From Niveispirillum sp048066115 (lineage in GTDB: Bacteria > Pseudomonadota > Alphaproteobacteria > Azospirillales > Azospirillaceae): DNA of 64,000 nt. Of this stretch, positions 38,828 through 46,448 are shown one piece after another. Every line of letters begins with the position of its first letter. Positions within the stretch are counted from its first letter, which is position 1. The stretch spans positions 156,065 through 220,064 of the forward strand of contig NZ_JBLTYX010000009.1 of assembly GCF_048066115.1 (NCBI RefSeq). The letters are read 5' to 3'. The notes below the pieces were generated by a model. It ran no database searches. It saw only the letters and a list, made by a program, of their open reading frames with translations, and had not been told where the DNA came from. The position numbers and the translations under genes were made by a program.

Positions 38828-38892
38828 TTTGAACCGGAACCGGCTTCAGGGGGGGGATGGGGAGAGCCGGCCCCGGTATTCACACCCGTCGA

Positions 38893-39606
38893 TCAGGCCG
38901 CACGCGGCAGATCGGCGAGGATCAGTTCGGCCTCTTCCAGCACCTCGATGGTCAGGACCTGTTCGTCCTTCACCGCGGCACCGTCGCGGGCCTCCAGGGT
39001 GATGCCGTTGATCTTCACCTTGCCCCTTGCGGGGACGAGATAGGCCAGCCGATCACCCAACTGATGCGTCAACACCGTACCGGCGGGCAAGGTTCCACCC
39101 AAAAGTGCGGCGTCCTGATGAATGAACAGCGCACCGCTGTCCTTGTCCTGATCACGACCGGAAGCCAGGACACGCAGATGGCCATCGGCATCGGTGCCCT
39201 TGGGGAACTTCGCGGCTTCCCAGCGGGGCTTCACGCCACGCTTGTTGGGGATGATCCAGATCTGGAACAAGGTGGTCTCACCCGGCTCGCGGTTGTATTC
39301 CGCATGCACGATGCCGGTACCGGCCGACATCACCTGCACGTCGCCCGCTTCCGTCCGGCCCTCATTGCCCAGGAAATCCTGGTGGGTGATGGCACCCTTG
39401 CGGACATAGGTGATGATTTCCATGTCCTGGTGGGGATGCGGGTCGAAGCCGGTATTGCTGTCGATCGTGTCGTCATTCCACACCCGCAACGGTCCCCAAT
39501 GGACCCGCGACGGATTGTGATAGCCTGCGAAGCTGAAGTGGAAATTCGCGCGCAGCCAGCCATGGTTGGCCTTGCCCAGGCCGTTGAACGGGCGATGTTC
39601 GATCAT
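38893..39606 (-). CDS. Pirin family protein
   Basis: A 237-residue bicupin. The N-terminal cupin holds the metal ligands: PHPHQDMEIITYV (two His) and GIVHAEYNRE (His and Glu). GWGPLRVWNDD-like WGPLRVWNDD and FHFSFAGYHNP are typical of pirins. Some bacterial pirins have quercetinase activity, others act in regulation; neither is proven here. AGGAGAAG lies just before the ATG at 39606. It lies near WrbA and a LysR regulator, a set often tied to quinone or flavonoid stress. Confidence 0.92.
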   Translation of the reverse strand: MIEHRPFNGLGKANHGWLRANFHFSFAGYHNPSRVHWGPLRVWNDDTIDSNTGFDPHPHQDMEIITYVRKGAITHQDFLGNEGRTEAGDVQVMSAGTGIVHAEYNREPGETTLFQIWIIPNKRGVKPRWEAAKFPKGTDADGHLRVLASGRDQDKDSGALFIHQDAALLGGTLPAGTVLTHQLGDRLAYLVPARGKVKINGITLEARDGAAVKDEQVLTIEVLEEAELILADLPRAA

Positions 39607-39683
39607 GACACTTCTCCTCTTTGGCTCCCCGTACCGTCCCGGAATGGCGGCGATACGGGGACCGTTGGTCATGGGTGTAGGAC

Positions 39684-39786
39684 CGAAGGTCATCGGATGA
39701 TGACCTTCGGAGGCCGGCGACCGCCGGCCCGGCGCTCGTGCGCCGTAAGCCAAGCCCACGGATGTGGGCGCCCGGCGCCTGAGGGA
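39684..39786. repeat. Interspersed repeat family 1, copy D
   Basis: The outer stem CGAAGGTCATC (39684-39694) pairs with GATGACCTTCG (39699-39709). Then come CCGGCGACCGCCGG and the shared end GGCGCCCGGCGCCTGAGGG. It lies between the pirin and wrbA genes. Confidence 0.85.
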
Positions 39787-39793
39787 GCAGGCG

Positions 39794-40396
39794 TTAAGCA
39801 GACAGCTTTGCCGCCAGGCGGGCCACATGCTCACCCTGGAAGCGCGCACCGGCCAGCTCGTTCTCCGAGGGCTGACGCGAACCGTCGCCGCCGGCGATGG
39901 TGGTGGCGCCGTAGGGGCTGCCGCCCGTCACCTCATCCAGACGGGTCTGGCCACCGAAGCTGTAGGGCAGGCCGGCAATGACCATGCCGTGATGCAGCAG
40001 GCTGGTATGGAAGGACAGCAGCGTCGCCTCCTGGCCGCCATGCTGGGTGGCCGTGGACACGAAGACCGAGCCGACCTTGCCGATCAGCGCGCCCTTGGCC
40101 CACAGACCGCCGGTCTGGTCCAGGAAGTTGCGCATTTGGCTGGCCATCATGCCAAAGCGGGTGGGCGTGCCGAAGATGATGGCGTCATAGTTCACCAGTT
40201 CATCGACCGTGGCCACCGGGGCCTCCTGGTCCAGCTTGATGCCGGAACGCTTGGCCACATCATCGGGCACCAGTTCCGGAACCCGCTTGACCACCACTTC
40301 CGTGCCGGCCACCGACTTGGCACCCTCGGCCACGGCCTTGGCCATGGTCTCGATATGGCCGTAGGAGGAATAGTAGAGGACCAGAACCTTGCTCAT
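39794..40396 (-). CDS. wrbA: NAD(P)H:quinone oxidoreductase, WrbA type
   Basis: A 200-residue flavodoxin-fold enzyme that reduces quinones by two electrons. KVLVLYYSSYGHIETMAKAV is the FMN phosphate loop. FGTPTRFGMMASQMRNFLDQ and STATQHGGQEATLLSFHTSL are WrbA signatures, and the end PYGATTIAGGDGSR is also typical. I picked the ATG at 40396 because GGAG lies 6 bp upstream; nearby ATGs upstream lack that spacing. It is divergent from a LysR regulator, which probably controls it. Confidence 0.95.
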   Translation of the reverse strand: MSKVLVLYYSSYGHIETMAKAVAEGAKSVAGTEVVVKRVPELVPDDVAKRSGIKLDQEAPVATVDELVNYDAIIFGTPTRFGMMASQMRNFLDQTGGLWAKGALIGKVGSVFVSTATQHGGQEATLLSFHTSLLHHGMVIAGLPYSFGGQTRLDEVTGGSPYGATTIAGGDGSRQPSENELAGARFQGEHVARLAAKLSA

Positions 40397-40533
40397 CTTC
40401 ATCTCCATCATCTGTCCGCCGTCGGCGGGGTGTGTCTCTGTGTTGAGGTGAAGATAGGCCGTTGCACCGTTCCCGATAATGGTCCAATTCTGAACAGCTT
40501 TGTCCCGGTGGGCAGGACAATTCGGAGGGAACA

Positions 40534-41469
40534 ATGGACCGGTTGGAGGATTTGCGGCTTTTCACCCTGGTGGCGGAGGGGCGGAGCTTCACCAAGGCCG
40601 CCGACAAGCTGGGCCTGTCCAAATCCGCCGCCAGCCGCCGCATCGGGGAGCTGGAGACGCGGCTGGGGGCCCGACTGTTCAACCGCACCACCCGCCATAT
40701 CAGCCTGACCCAGGTGGGCGAAGGCTTCCATGCCCGCGTCACCCAGGCCCTGGACGCGCTGGAGGAGGCGGAACGGTCGGTGGCCAGCCAGCATGCCGCC
40801 CCGCGCGGCGTGTTGAAACTGGCCGCCCCCATGTCGTTCGGCATCGTCCACCTGTCCGGTGCCATCGCCGACTTCATGGGCCTCTACCCGGAGGTCACGG
40901 TGGATATGGACCTGTCCGACCGGTTCGTCGATCTGGTGGAAGAAGGCTATGATCTGGCCGTGCGCGTCGGAAGGCTGAAGGACAGTTCGCTTGTCGCCCG
41001 CCGCCTGTGCCCGTCGCGCGGCGTCATCTGCGCCAGCCCGGATTATCTGGCCAAGCACGGCACGCCGCTGGTCCCGGCCGACGTGGCCAGCCATGCCTGC
41101 CTGATCTACACCAACATCCAGAATCCCGAACAATGGACCTTCCGCACGGCACCGGGTGCCGACACCACGCAGAATGTCCGCATCACCGGCCGGCTGCGCG
41201 CCAACAACGGCGATGCGCTGCGCGAGGCGGCCTTGCATGGCCAGGGTCTGGTGATGCTGCCCACCTTCATCGTCGGCGATGCGCTGGCGGCCGGGCGGCT
41301 GGTGCCGGTGCTGGATGCCTGGCTGCCGCCGCCCATGGCCGTGCACGCCGTCTATCCCGCCAACCGGCACTTGAGCCCCAAGGTCCGCGCCTTCGTCGAC
41401 TTCCTGGCCGGGCGGTTCGGACCGGTGCCCTACTGGGATTCGGCACTGACCGTGCTGAAGGGCGGATGA
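40534..41469 (+). CDS. LysR family transcriptional regulator
   Basis: A 311-residue regulator with an N-terminal winged helix-turn-helix (FTLVAEGRSFTKAADKLGLS, then SAASRRIGELETRLGARLFN) and a periplasmic-binding-protein-like effector domain (about 90-300). It lies head to head with wrbA with 137 bp between them, the usual layout for a LysR protein and its target. The phrase RLFNRTTRHISLTQVGEGF places it in the CrgA/AaeR-like group. The effector is unknown; a quinone or aromatic compound would fit the neighbours. Confidence 0.93.
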   Translation: MDRLEDLRLFTLVAEGRSFTKAADKLGLSKSAASRRIGELETRLGARLFNRTTRHISLTQVGEGFHARVTQALDALEEAERSVASQHAAPRGVLKLAAPMSFGIVHLSGAIADFMGLYPEVTVDMDLSDRFVDLVEEGYDLAVRVGRLKDSSLVARRLCPSRGVICASPDYLAKHGTPLVPADVASHACLIYTNIQNPEQWTFRTAPGADTTQNVRITGRLRANNGDALREAALHGQGLVMLPTFIVGDALAAGRLVPVLDAWLPPPMAVHAVYPANRHLSPKVRAFVDFLAGRFGPVPYWDSALTVLKGG

Positions 41470-41550
41470 CAATGGGCGGAGCTTCATCAATCCTTCACGC
41501 CAATCTGGCATGACAACTCGATTTCACTTCCAAGTCACCGGGGGGCGGGT

Positions 41551-42804
41551 TTGGATCGGCATGCGGGCGAGGTGCGGGCGAAAGGTACGGAGACTGGCGA
41601 CGCCGCCTGGACGGCCGCGCGCCTGTGCCGTCCCGTCCCGTCGGTAAAGCCGCAAACCACCTGCGGCGCCGTGGCCGAACTGTTCCAGCGCGACCCCGCC
41701 CTGCAAGGCGTCATCGTGCTGGACGCCGAGTCCCGGCCCGTGGCCCTGGCCGACCGCCCCACCTTCCTGCTGCATTTCTCCCAGCGCTATGGCCGCGACC
41801 TCTATGCCCGCCGCCCCGTCACCCATCTGGCCGACCGGGAACCGCTGCTGGTGCCCGTGGATACCGGCCTGTCGGCCCTCAACCTGCTGATCGCGGAACG
41901 CAAGCCCGATGCCCTGCATCGCGGCTTCGTGCTGGTGAATGCCGATGGCGTTTCCGCCGGCATGGGCCAGGGCATCGACGTTATGCGCCTGACGGCGGAG
42001 GAGATGGCCCGCACCCTGGAACGGCTACGCGCCACCCAGCATGACCTGATCCAGGCGGAAAAGATGGCGGCCCTGGGCAGCCTGGTGGCCGGCGTGGCGC
42101 ATGAGATCAACACGCCGCTGGGCGTGGCCGTGACCGCCGCCACCGCGTTTGCCCAGGACACCGACCGTTTCGCCAATGCCTACCGCGACGGCAGCCTGCG
42201 CCGCGCCGATCTGGAGGATTATGTCGGCTCGGCGACGGAGGCGATGGGCTTCGTCCTGGGCAACATCACCCGTGCCGCCGATCTGGTGCAAAGCTTCAAG
42301 CAGGTGGCCGTGGACCAGACCACCGATCTGGCCCGCCGCTTCGACCTGGGCGATTATGTGGGTGAGGTGCTGCGCAGTTTGCAGCCGCAGCTGCGCCGCC
42401 TGCCCCACCGTCTGGATGCGGCCCTGGATGACGGGCTGGTGGTGGACAGCGCCCCCGGCGCCATCGCCCAGATCGTCACCAATCTGGTAATGAACGCCCT
42501 GACCCATGCCTTCACCGGCCGGGAAGACCCCGGCACCATCCGCGTCACCCTGCGTCCCTCGCCGGGCACGGCCGGCTGGGCCGAACTGGCGGTGGCCGAT
42601 GACGGCCGCGGCATCGACGCCGCCACCCTGCCCCGCATCTTCGACCCGTTCTTCACCACCCGCCGCGATGCCGGCGGCTCCGGCCTGGGCCTGCACCTGG
42701 TCTACAATCTGGTGACCCAGCGCCTGGGCGGTCGCATCGATGTGGAAAGCCGCGTCGGCGAAGGCACCCGCTTCGTGGTGGCGTTTCCGCGCAAGGGCGG
42801 GTGA
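41551..42804 (+). CDS. Sensor histidine kinase with N-terminal CBS-like domain
   Basis: A 417-residue cytoplasmic kinase. The N-terminal ~130 residues (VIVLDAESRPVALADRPTFL, then RDLYARRPVTHLADREPLLV) resemble the degenerate CBS-like input region found before kinases and GGDEF-EAL proteins. HisKA follows with the phospho-His in LVAGVAHEINTPLG near residue 185. The ATPase domain has NLVMNALTHAF (N box), DDGRGID (G1), FDPFFTTR and GSGLGLHLVYNLV (G2). No partner response regulator is adjacent in the same direction. The start is unsure: TTG 41551 gives this length, and a GTG at 41572 is possible. Confidence 0.88.
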   Translation: MDRHAGEVRAKGTETGDAAWTAARLCRPVPSVKPQTTCGAVAELFQRDPALQGVIVLDAESRPVALADRPTFLLHFSQRYGRDLYARRPVTHLADREPLLVPVDTGLSALNLLIAERKPDALHRGFVLVNADGVSAGMGQGIDVMRLTAEEMARTLERLRATQHDLIQAEKMAALGSLVAGVAHEINTPLGVAVTAATAFAQDTDRFANAYRDGSLRRADLEDYVGSATEAMGFVLGNITRAADLVQSFKQVAVDQTTDLARRFDLGDYVGEVLRSLQPQLRRLPHRLDAALDDGLVVDSAPGAIAQIVTNLVMNALTHAFTGREDPGTIRVTLRPSPGTAGWAELAVADDGRGIDAATLPRIFDPFFTTRRDAGGSGLGLHLVYNLVTQRLGGRIDVESRVGEGTRFVVAFPRKGG

Positions 42805-42806
42805 GC

Positions 42807-43886
42807 CTATCCGGCATCCGTGTCGAACGCATCGCCAAGCCGGTATGACCGGTTCTTGCGCGAGGCATCATGTAGGGTGAGGAAGCCGCTGGCGACCCAT
42901 AGCCGGCAGAGCCCGACCAGGGTGCGCGGGCTCAGTCCCAGATGGGCGGCGATGTCGGCGCTGGTCGCCGTGCCCAGGTGCCGTAGATATTCCCATACGC
43001 GCCGTTGCCGTGGGTCGAGGCGGCGCAAGGATGGCGTCTGGTCAGTGGCACCGCGAGCCGCCGCCCTGTTTGCCTGTGCCTGCACGGCCATGAAGGCATC
43101 GGCCATGCCTGCGCAGAAATAGGCGACGAACCCGGTAATGTCGGCTTCGGCCCGGCCCATGTAATAATTATGCGATGGGCCAACCGTCAGCGCCTGGTAA
43201 TAGGCCCCGAGATTGCGGGCATAATATTCTTCCAGGCTGTAGATGCCTTTCAACCCATACCCGGCTTTGTGCAACAGCAAGGTTGCCAGCAGCCGGGCCG
43301 TGCGCCCGTTCCCGTCATAGTATGGGTGGATGGTCGCGAACTGGTAATGCGCGATGGCCGCGATGATGGGGGCCGGAAGCTCGGCTCGGGTCATGGCATC
43401 CGCCACCCAGGCGACCAGTTCCGCCATCAGGCCCGGTACATCCGCAGCCTCCGGCGGCATATAGACGATACCCCGCGACGCGCCATCCCGTATCACATTC
43501 TGGCCGTCGCGATAGGGGGTGGGGCTTGCCCGCCCCTCCATGACCAACCCATGGATGCGTCGAATATCGTCTTGCGTCACCGAAGCCGACTGCCTTGCCA
43601 GACGCTCCACCTCTTCAATGGCGCGGTAGTAATTGCGGACTTCGGTTTCATCCCGCTCCCGTCCCGGAAAGCAGGCCCCGGCAATCACTTCCAGCACTTC
43701 GGCCTGGGTCAGACGGTTGCCCTCGATCTGCGTCGAATAATGTGTGGCGACCAGCCGCGCCGTCTCGCGAAGCGACGCCAGCATTTCAACATCGATCGGC
43801 AGCGCCATGACGGCCTGACGGGCCGCCTCGATGGCCATGAGGGCTTTGCCAATGCCGGGCGTGATGCGGAAATCGGGCTTATACAT
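42807..43886 (-). CDS. Fic family protein with winged-helix C-terminus
   Basis: A 359-residue protein with a complete Fic motif, HPYYDGNGRTAR (near residue 195). Fic enzymes move AMP or similar groups onto target proteins. An inhibitory helix motif, (S/T)xxxE(G/N), is present near the N-terminus as YSTQIEGNRL, making it a class II, self-inhibited Fic protein. After an N-terminal Fic_N region, the C-terminal ~80 residues form a winged helix (GTATSADIAAHLGLSPRTLV), a common fusion that suggests DNA-linked autoregulation. The gene lies between a kinase and a c-di-GMP protein and is probably its own unit. Confidence 0.92.
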   Translation of the reverse strand: MYKPDFRITPGIGKALMAIEAARQAVMALPIDVEMLASLRETARLVATHYSTQIEGNRLTQAEVLEVIAGACFPGRERDETEVRNYYRAIEEVERLARQSASVTQDDIRRIHGLVMEGRASPTPYRDGQNVIRDGASRGIVYMPPEAADVPGLMAELVAWVADAMTRAELPAPIIAAIAHYQFATIHPYYDGNGRTARLLATLLLHKAGYGLKGIYSLEEYYARNLGAYYQALTVGPSHNYYMGRAEADITGFVAYFCAGMADAFMAVQAQANRAAARGATDQTPSLRRLDPRQRRVWEYLRHLGTATSADIAAHLGLSPRTLVGLCRLWVASGFLTLHDASRKNRSYRLGDAFDTDAG

Positions 43887-43910
43887 GGGCGCATCCTATG
43901 CCGATGCGTC

Positions 43911-43955
43911 GATAAATGTCAGATAAAACGTTGTTAAATGGTGGATAAATGTCAG
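43911..43955. promoter_or_regulatory. Direct repeats upstream of the Fic gene
   Basis: GATAAATGTCAG occurs at 43911-43922 and 43944-43955. The starts are 33 bp apart, about three DNA turns, and the copies lie 25-70 bp upstream of the Fic start. They may be sites for the protein's own winged helix. Confidence 0.5.
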
Positions 43956-43970
43956 TTAATCCGACCTGAC

Positions 43971-46205
43971 CTAGACCACCCCGATGAACCGCCCCGCATC
44001 CGCCGCCGGCATCGGCCGCCCATAGAGATAGCCCTGCAGGAACCCGCAGCCCAGGCGCGACAGCTCGTCCGCCTGTTCATCCGTCTCCACCCCTTCCGCC
44101 ACCACTTCCAGCGCCAGCTGCTGGGCCAGGGCCAGCATGGTGCGCAGGATGGTGCGGCTTTCGAACCGGTCGATCATGCTGGACACAAAGGCCCGGTCCA
44201 CCTTCAGGAAATCGAAGGGCAGGGTCTGGAGATAGGACAGGTTGGAATAACCCGTACCGAAATCATCCATACAGAGGCGAATGCCCAGCCCGCGCAGGCC
44301 GGACAGGATTTCTGCCGCATGTGCCGGATCGCCGATGATGGTGCTTTCCGTGACCTCCAGCTTCAACAGCGTCGGATCGACCCCGCTCTCGCGGATCACC
44401 TCCTGCACATTGTCCAGGAAACCCGGTTCCGACAGCTGGGCAGCGGAGATGTTGACCGATACCCAGACCGGCCGCCCCGCCCGGCGCGTCCACTCCGCCG
44501 TCTGCAAGGCCGCCTCGCGCATCACCCAGGTGCCGATGGGCACGATCAGGCCGGTTTCCTCCGCCGTGGGGATGAAGGCGGCGGGGATGACGATGCCGCG
44601 CGACGGGTGGTTCCAGCGCACCAGCGCCTCGAACGCCACCACCTCGCGCGTCGCGGCATCGACGATGGGCTGGTAATACAGCTCGAACTGCCCCTGCTTC
44701 AGCGCCGTGCCCAGCTCCATGGTCAGGCCGATGCGCCCGCCCTCGGCCCGGTCGGCGCCGATCACCACCTCCTGCAACCGCCCATAGGCGCGCTTGGAGG
44801 CCTGCATGCTCTCCTCCGCACGGGCCAGCACCTCCTCCCCATGCCGGCCGGTGCAGTTGCACCAAGCCAGACCCGGAGAGGACATGGGATGCACCTCGCG
44901 GCCCGCCAGCATCACCGGTTCGCTGACCGCCGCCGCCACCGCATGCACCTGATCGCGGGCTTGCGCCAGGTCGGGCGAACCCGGCAGCAGCAAGGCGAAC
45001 TGGTCAGCACCCGTGCGCCCGCACACCGCCCCCGGCCCCAACGCCGCCGCCACACGCTGCGCCGTGGTGATCAGCAGCCGGTCGCCCGCCGCCACGCCCA
45101 GTTCCTGGTTGATATCGCGGAAATGGCGCAGGTCGATGATGCCCACGGCCACGCTTTCCGCCCCGCCCGCCGGTATCCGCGACAGCCGCGCCTCGATCGC
45201 CTGGATGAAGCCCAGCCGGTTCAGCAGGCCCGTGGCCCGGTCATGGGTACGGTCCTTGGACAGCTGCGCCACCAGCCCGGCATTCTCCAACCCCACCGCC
45301 ACCGTGCGCGCGAACAGCGACAGCATGCCTGCGTCGGGCCGCCGGTCGGGCGGCAGGCGCGACAGGTGCAGGACGATGGCGGCCTCATCCGACAGGCTGG
45401 CCGACAGCGCGAACCAGCCATCGCCCGACTGCGGCGCACCCGCCACCAGGGCCGCCGCCACCTGCTGCCCGATCTCCGCCGGAACAAGATGGGCGAGCGC
45501 GCCGGGCGTCATCGCCACCCCGCCCTCCCCGATCCCGGCTAAGAGGCGCGGTTCGCCGGCAACGGCATCAGGCAATCGATCACAGCGGACCAGCAGCACC
45601 CCCGCCCCCGGCCCCGCCACCCCGGCCAGGGCATCGACGGCACCATGGGCCAGCCGCTCCGTATCATGTTCCCCGAACAGCCGGGACGTGGCGTCCAGCA
45701 CATGGGTCAGGCCGGCGCGATGGCGGTCCAGCTCGCGGATCTGTTCGAACGCGCGCAGGGCCGTGAACACCGACGTCCATAGCCGCCGCGCCGTCAGCTC
45801 GTCCTTGGCGCGGTAGTCGTTGATGTCATAGCGCTCCACCACCTCGCGCTCCGGCGCCTGACCGGGCTGGCCGGTGCGCAGGATGATGCGGACATCATGG
45901 TTGCGCAGCTCCTCTCGCACGGTGCGGACGAAGCGCAGGCCGGCATCTTCGGCCTCCATCACCACATCCAGCAGGATCAAGGCGATGTCAGGATATACGG
46001 CCAGCATCTGGCGTGCCTCCGCCGCCGAATAGGCGGACAGGAACAGCAACCTGCGGCCGGCATGGCTCATATCGCGCAGCGCCAGCTTGGTCACGGAATG
46101 CACGGAAGGGTCGTCATCGACAATCAGGACCAGCCAGGGCGGCGCCGGCGGGGCTGCCGGAGCCGAAACCGGCTCCGCCGCGAAATACAGCAGGTCCTCC
46201 GCCAT
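43971..46205 (-). CDS. Receiver-DUF3369-GGDEF(degenerate)-EAL protein
   Basis: A 744-residue response regulator. The receiver domain (~25-150) has VLIVDDDPSVH and the phosphoacceptor in ALILLDVVME. A DUF3369 sensor-like domain follows (~160-320). The GGDEF domain (~330-470) is degenerate: its signature reads GRTGADQF, so cyclase activity is unlikely. The EAL domain (~490-735) keeps FEALVRWNHP, VSVNISAAQL, LKLEVTEST, the loop DDFGTGYSNLSYL and VAEGVET, so it should break down c-di-GMP. The cognate kinase is unknown; the histidine kinase at 41551 is a candidate by closeness only. Confidence 0.9.
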   Translation of the reverse strand: MAEDLLYFAAEPVSAPAAPPAPPWLVLIVDDDPSVHSVTKLALRDMSHAGRRLLFLSAYSAAEARQMLAVYPDIALILLDVVMEAEDAGLRFVRTVREELRNHDVRIILRTGQPGQAPEREVVERYDINDYRAKDELTARRLWTSVFTALRAFEQIRELDRHRAGLTHVLDATSRLFGEHDTERLAHGAVDALAGVAGPGAGVLLVRCDRLPDAVAGEPRLLAGIGEGGVAMTPGALAHLVPAEIGQQVAAALVAGAPQSGDGWFALSASLSDEAAIVLHLSRLPPDRRPDAGMLSLFARTVAVGLENAGLVAQLSKDRTHDRATGLLNRLGFIQAIEARLSRIPAGGAESVAVGIIDLRHFRDINQELGVAAGDRLLITTAQRVAAALGPGAVCGRTGADQFALLLPGSPDLAQARDQVHAVAAAVSEPVMLAGREVHPMSSPGLAWCNCTGRHGEEVLARAEESMQASKRAYGRLQEVVIGADRAEGGRIGLTMELGTALKQGQFELYYQPIVDAATREVVAFEALVRWNHPSRGIVIPAAFIPTAEETGLIVPIGTWVMREAALQTAEWTRRAGRPVWVSVNISAAQLSEPGFLDNVQEVIRESGVDPTLLKLEVTESTIIGDPAHAAEILSGLRGLGIRLCMDDFGTGYSNLSYLQTLPFDFLKVDRAFVSSMIDRFESRTILRTMLALAQQLALEVVAEGVETDEQADELSRLGCGFLQGYLYGRPMPAADAGRFIGVV

Positions 46206-46448
46206 TCCCTGTCGCCCCCTGGGACCCGAAGGCCCCCGTTCCCATGCCTGGGCCGCCTGTCCCGCCCCGGGTACGGCCGCCTTCTATGAACATAGATAAA
46301 TCAAGTGCGTGAGCCTACGCCACCGCCATCATGGCGGCAAGCACGGCGCAGGGGCGACCTGCCGCCGACGCCGGGTGCCGGTGCTGGCGAAAGGCCGGGC
46401 TTCCATGCCATTCTCTCGCCCGTCCCCCCGCCCCCGGCAGCGTGCTCC

